A stretch of DNA of 9,986 bases, from positions 1-9,986 of the forward strand of contig DAHXOQ010000089.1 in the NCBI GenBank assembly GCA_027364815.1, read 5' to 3'. Origin of the DNA: Acidobacteriaceae bacterium (GTDB lineage Bacteria; Acidobacteriota; Terriglobia; Terriglobales; Acidobacteriaceae). The notes beneath the pieces are model-generated. The model did not search any database. It was given only the letters and a program-made list of their open reading frames with translations, and was not told where the DNA came from. Below are positions 7,028 through 9,986 of this stretch, one piece after another. Within the stretch, counting starts at the first letter, position 1, and the number at the start of each line of letters is the position of its first letter. Both the position numbers and the translations under genes were made by a program.

Positions 7028-7345
7028 ATGAAGAATTCAATGAAGGTTTCAGGACTGCTGACAGCAGCGTTGATGGTAGGAACAGTTTGCTTTGCACAGG
7101 CTGGTGCGGATACGTACGGCGCAAAGTGCAAGAGCTGCCACGGTGTAGATGGTACCCCATCACCTGCGATGGCAAAAATGATGGGCATCAAGCCGGCGAG
7201 TGATCCGGCGATCAAGGCATTGACGGAAGCACAGATGATTACAGCAGTCGCGAATGGCAAGGGCAAGATGACAGCGTTCAAAGGCAAGCTGACGGATGCC
7301 GAGATCAAAGCAGCGGTTGATTACTATCGCACGTTTATTAAGTAA
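7028..7345 (+). CDS. Small periplasmic monohaem cytochrome c
   Basis: A 105-residue secreted class I cytochrome c. Residues 1-25 form a signal peptide ending CFAQA before GADTY. The single haem site is CKSCH (34-38), and Met81 in GKGKMTAF is the probable distal ligand, as in c6/c553-type carriers. The C-terminal helix (AEIKAAVDYYRTFIK) is the usual one that packs on the N-terminal haem helix. It should shuttle single electrons between membrane-bound and periplasmic partners, most simply the NapC-like cytochrome encoded next. GGAGGG (7019-7024) precedes the ATG at 7028 by only three or four bases; the in-frame ATG at 7040 is too far from it. A strong terminator follows 46 bases after the stop. 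The family call is secure; the partners are inferred from position. Confidence 0.92.
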   Translation: MKNSMKVSGLLTAALMVGTVCFAQAGADTYGAKCKSCHGVDGTPSPAMAKMMGIKPASDPAIKALTEAQMITAVANGKGKMTAFKGKLTDAEIKAAVDYYRTFIK

Positions 7346-7391
7346 CCGGGCCCGCAGGCGGCCAGACAAAGAGGCCTAAGCGTCGAAATCG

Positions 7392-7422
7392 AGGCCCGCT
7401 CAAAAAAGCGGGCCTTTGTTTT
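7392..7422 (+). terminator. Rho-independent terminator between two cytochrome genes
   Basis: AGGCCCGCT (7392-7400) and AGCGGGCCT (7407-7415) form a perfect 9-bp GC-rich stem with loop CAAAAA, followed by TTGTTTT. It ends only 8 bases before the ribosome site of the next gene, so that gene is reached by read-through or from a promoter hidden around the hairpin. Confidence 0.9.
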
Positions 7423-7429
7423 AAATATT

Positions 7430-7434
7430 GGAGG
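7430..7434 (+). promoter_or_regulatory. Ribosome binding site deciding a GTG start
   Basis: GGAGG lies 5 bases before the GTG at 7440. An in-frame TTG at 7428 would overlap this site and is therefore not the start; the ATG at 7438 is in another frame. Confidence 0.8.
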
Positions 7435-7439
7435 CGGAT

Positions 7440-8891
7440 GTGGCAGCATTTGAAAAATTTCGTGAACACTGGGTAAGGCCTGCGCTTTTTTTCGGCAATA
7501 ACCCAATCAGTTTGGTGGGCGGTGCACTGACCAGTGGATCAGCAGTGATCATGCTGGGCTACTGGGTTACGGAGATGTTGGGCCGGTCGAGCAGCAATCC
7601 GTACCTGGGCATTATTTTCTTCCTGATTCTGCCGCTTATTTTTATTTCTGGCCTGGCGCTGATTCCTGTTGGCATAACTGTGCGCTACCGTTTGCTGCAG
7701 AAGCAGGGAACGATTCCGAAGGTATATCCCAAGATTGACTTGAATGACCGGGTATTTCGTCATGGAATCGATGTTGTGTTGGTTGCGACAGTGGTGAATA
7801 TTCTCATTGTTGCCATCTCCAGCTACCGTGGCGCGGCTTACATGGACTCGCCGCAGTTTTGTGGCCAGGCCTGCCATGTGATGCATCCGGAGTATGCGGC
7901 TTACCAGGTTTCTCCTCACTCGCATGTGGAGTGCACGTCTTGCCATATTGGCAGCGGGGCGCGGTCTTATGTTGAGGCAAAGGTCGACGGCACGAAGCAA
8001 TTGGTAGAAGTAACCTTTAACACTTATCCGCGACCGATTCCGTCGCCTGTATCGAGTTTGCGTCCTGCGCGAGCCATCTGCGAAAACTGCCATACTCCGG
8101 CGAAGTATGTTGGCGAAAAGCTGCTTGTGCGCACATATTTTGCAGATGATGAAATGAATTCGAAGACGCAGTCGATTGTGTTGCTGCACTTGGGCGGCAG
8201 AGATTCATTTTCACGACTTACGGGAATTCATGGAGTGCACCTGGGCCACATTGAATACGTGGCAACGGACAGGGAACGGTCGACGATTCCATGGGTTGAG
8301 AAGTACAACCCGGATGGCACGATTGATACGTACGCTGATTCAAAGACCAAGAGCATGCCTGCCGGCGAACGACGCACAATGGATTGCATTGATTGCCACA
8401 ACCGCGCAGCGCACGGCATGCAGCCTGCAGACGAGGCGCTGAACCGCGCCATGGAAGAGAATGCGATCAGCCCGGAACTGCCCTTTGTGCACAAGGAGGG
8501 CTTGATCCTGCTGAATGGTATTTATACTAGCGAGGCTGATGCGCGGGAGAAGATTCCTGCGGGGTTGGTGGCTTTCTATCAGAAGTCGTACCCTGCAGTG
8601 ATGCAGCAGAAGGCGGCGCTCGTGAAGGCTGCCGGAGAGGGCCTGGTGCATATTTACTCGCACAACGTTTTCCCGGATATGAAGGTGACGTGGGGAACGC
8701 ATCCGAACCACATTGGACACAACGGGACGGGGCACAATCCTTACCCAGGCTGCTATCGCTGCCACGATGGGGATCACTCGACTACAGGCGCGACGGTTAA
8801 GACGATTCCCAATGATTGCGACACCTGCCACAACCTGCTGGCAGTGGATGAAGCGAATCCGAAGGTGCTGAAGGAACTGGGAATCAAGTAG
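7440..8891 (+). CDS. Membrane-anchored multihaem cytochrome, NapC/NirT type, ImcH-like layout
   Basis: A 483-residue inner-membrane cytochrome likely to oxidise quinol and pass electrons to periplasmic carriers. Three hydrophobic helices come first (about residues 27-46, 55-78 and 110-131), where ordinary NapC/NrfH proteins have one. The periplasmic part has six haem sites: CGQACH at 141-146, which is CX3CH rather than CXXCH, then CTSCH (165), CENCH (214), CIDCH (316), CYRCH (438) and CDTCH (460). The stretch around the first two (VMHPEYAAYQVSPHSHVECTSCH region) is characteristic of the NapC/NirT family, which docks quinol near the first haem. Three helices plus a NapC domain plus extra C-terminal haems is the layout I recall for ImcH of Geobacter, which has seven haems. 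The spacer of about 100 residues (218-316) and the haem-poor 320-438 region are unassigned. Start: GTG with GGAGG 5 bases upstream. Membrane redox role is strong; the ImcH link is inference. Confidence 0.85.
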   Translation: MAAFEKFREHWVRPALFFGNNPISLVGGALTSGSAVIMLGYWVTEMLGRSSSNPYLGIIFFLILPLIFISGLALIPVGITVRYRLLQKQGTIPKVYPKIDLNDRVFRHGIDVVLVATVVNILIVAISSYRGAAYMDSPQFCGQACHVMHPEYAAYQVSPHSHVECTSCHIGSGARSYVEAKVDGTKQLVEVTFNTYPRPIPSPVSSLRPARAICENCHTPAKYVGEKLLVRTYFADDEMNSKTQSIVLLHLGGRDSFSRLTGIHGVHLGHIEYVATDRERSTIPWVEKYNPDGTIDTYADSKTKSMPAGERRTMDCIDCHNRAAHGMQPADEALNRAMEENAISPELPFVHKEGLILLNGIYTSEADAREKIPAGLVAFYQKSYPAVMQQKAALVKAAGEGLVHIYSHNVFPDMKVTWGTHPNHIGHNGTGHNPYPGCYRCHDGDHSTTGATVKTIPNDCDTCHNLLAVDEANPKVLKELGIK

Positions 8892-8938
8892 CCAATTTTA
8901 AAAACACATTGCAGAGTGAGCACTGTGAAGTGTTAATT

Positions 8939-8972
8939 GGCCGCCGGGGATATCTTCCGGCGGTCTTTTTTT
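8939..8972 (+). terminator. Rho-independent terminator of the cytochrome block
   Basis: CCGCCGG (8941-8947) and CCGGCGG (8957-8963) form a 7-bp stem with a 9-base loop, extendable by a G-U and a G-C pair, followed by a T-rich run with seven consecutive Ts. It lies 49 bases after the stop of the membrane cytochrome and ends the block. Confidence 0.9.
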
Positions 8973-9018
8973 CTTAGCTCTCGAATGTTAGTCTTCCCAT
9001 GTAAACAAAGGAGCCACA

Positions 9019-9986
9019 GTGGCAGCCAATACAGGTCATCCGTATCATTTCAATTTGGTTAATGCAGCGCGCGCAGTGATGCAGGAGCATGGATTTGAGC
9101 CGGATTTTTCGGCTGAAGCGCTCACTGAACTCCAGAGGATAGAGGCTGCGGCGGGGAGTTTGCCGGCGGGCCCGAGTGACAATCTGCAGGATTTGCGCGG
9201 TTTGCTGTGGTCGTCGGTTGATAACGATACGTCGAAGGATTTGGACCAGATTGAGGTAGCCGAGCGGCTTCCGGATGGCCGGATTCGCGTGTTGATAGGT
9301 GTGGCGGATGTAGACGCGCGGGTGAAGCGGGGCGGAGCGCTTGACAGCCATGCGCAGAGCGAGACGACCTCGGTTTATACGGGCGTGAAAGTCTTTCCGA
9401 TGCTGCCTGCGGAACTTTCAGAGGGGATTACATCGCTGAACGAAAATGAAGACCGCGTGGCGCTGGTGATTGAGTTTGCCGTCGATGAAGCGGGAACGGC
9501 TTCTGACGGGAAGATTTATCGCGCTCTGCTGAAGAACAAGGCGCAGTTGGCATACAACTCGGTGGGCGCATGGTTGGAGGGAACCGCAGCGGCTCCGGCA
9601 AAAGTGGCGGCGAATGCGGATTTGGCTGCGCAACTCAAACTTCAGGATGAAGCGGCGCAACGAATGTTGGGTTCTCGATTCCAGCATGGGGCGCTGGATT
9701 TGGAGACGATTGAGACGCGTCCCGTGATGCTGGCAGACCAGGCTGTGGCAATTGAGCGGCAACCGAAGAATCGCGCGACGTCGCTGATTGAAGAGTTCAT
9801 GGTGGCGGCAAATGGCGTGATGGCGAAGACGCTGGAAGATGCGGGCGTGGCCTCGATTCGCAGGATTGTGCGCACACCCAAACGCTGGGACAGGATTGTG
9901 GAGTTGGCGAATGGTATGGGGACGACGCTGCCGACTGAGCCTGATTCAAAGGCGCTCAATGATTTTCTGCAGTTGCAGAAGAAGAA
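9019..9986 (+). CDS. RNB-domain exoribonuclease, RNase II/R family (3' partial)
   Basis: The first 322 codons of an RNase II/R-type enzyme, a processive 3'-to-5' exoribonuclease of the cytoplasm. The GTG start at 9019 is set by AAAGGAG (9007-9013), 5 bases upstream; there is no upstream rival. Residues 1-55 are short and unlike the two cold-shock domains of E. coli RNase II. The RNB domain starts near 58 (LRGLLWSSVDNDTSKDLDQI), runs through GVADVDA and TSVYTGVKVFPMLP, and reaches EEFMVAANGVMA (about 269-280) and beyond; the C-terminus is cut off. In RNase II the metal-binding acidic set is Asp201, 207, 209 and 210; here the equivalents are Asp68, Asp74, Asp76 and Gln77, so the fourth is replaced. 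I recall DLDQ in a bacterial subfamily related to Deinococcus RNase II, so this is probably a lineage feature and not inactivation. Transcribed separately from the cytochromes. Confidence 0.9.
   Translation, partial: MAANTGHPYHFNLVNAARAVMQEHGFEPDFSAEALTELQRIEAAAGSLPAGPSDNLQDLRGLLWSSVDNDTSKDLDQIEVAERLPDGRIRVLIGVADVDARVKRGGALDSHAQSETTSVYTGVKVFPMLPAELSEGITSLNENEDRVALVIEFAVDEAGTASDGKIYRALLKNKAQLAYNSVGAWLEGTAAAPAKVAANADLAAQLKLQDEAAQRMLGSRFQHGALDLETIETRPVMLADQAVAIERQPKNRATSLIEEFMVAANGVMAKTLEDAGVASIRRIVRTPKRWDRIVELANGMGTTLPTEPDSKALNDFLQLQKK

Noticed and set aside
7428..7430. TTG start for the membrane cytochrome
   Set aside because: It overlaps the GGAGG ribosome site and leaves none upstream; GTG at 7440 has ideal spacing.

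Overview
The window looks like a chromosomal segment of a soil-type Acidobacterium (class Terriglobia is my best guess). The reasons are the moderately GC-rich coding sequence, GTG starts with strong GGAGG-type ribosome sites, a TPR-tailed membrane glycosyltransferase, a very long class II ribonucleotide reductase, an RNB nuclease of the DLDQ type, and a set of multihaem cytochromes. The taxon is inferred from protein character and was not searched. All genes lie on the + strand. I see no tRNA, rRNA, CRISPR array, insertion sequence or phage gene.

Layout. (1) 1-1586: the 3' part of a membrane glycosyltransferase of the GT39/ArnT type with a C-terminal TPR tail. (2) 1587-2249: a 663-base gap with a good sigma70-type promoter, two NrdR-like boxes around its -35, and a roughly 500-nt leader rich in hairpins plus a 12-base direct repeat. 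(3) 2250-5621: nrdJ, the B12-dependent (class II) ribonucleotide reductase, followed by a strong terminator. (4) 5704-5967: a regulatory gap with a CRP/FNR-type palindrome placed where a class II activator site would sit. (5) 5968-8891: three c-type cytochrome genes: a secreted eight-haem cytochrome, a small secreted monohaem cytochrome, and a membrane-anchored NapC/NirT-like cytochrome with three N-terminal helices and six haem sites, one of them CX3CH. A strong hairpin terminator sits between the second and third. (6) 9019-9986: the 5' part of an RNase II/R-family exoribonuclease, cut by the window edge.

How the genes could work together. nrdJ supplies deoxynucleotides with or without oxygen, so it suits a soil organism that meets oxygen gradients. 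The cytochrome block reads as an electron path: the three-helix NapC-like protein takes electrons from the quinol pool, the monohaem protein shuttles them through the periplasm, and the eight-haem protein stores or passes them on. The three-helix plus NapC layout recalls ImcH, the inner-membrane quinol oxidase of Geobacter. No outer-membrane porin and no terminal reductase are present here, so the electron acceptor is unknown. This cytochrome set, with its CX3CH site, internal terminator and CRP/FNR-like site, is the best candidate in the window for an undescribed system.
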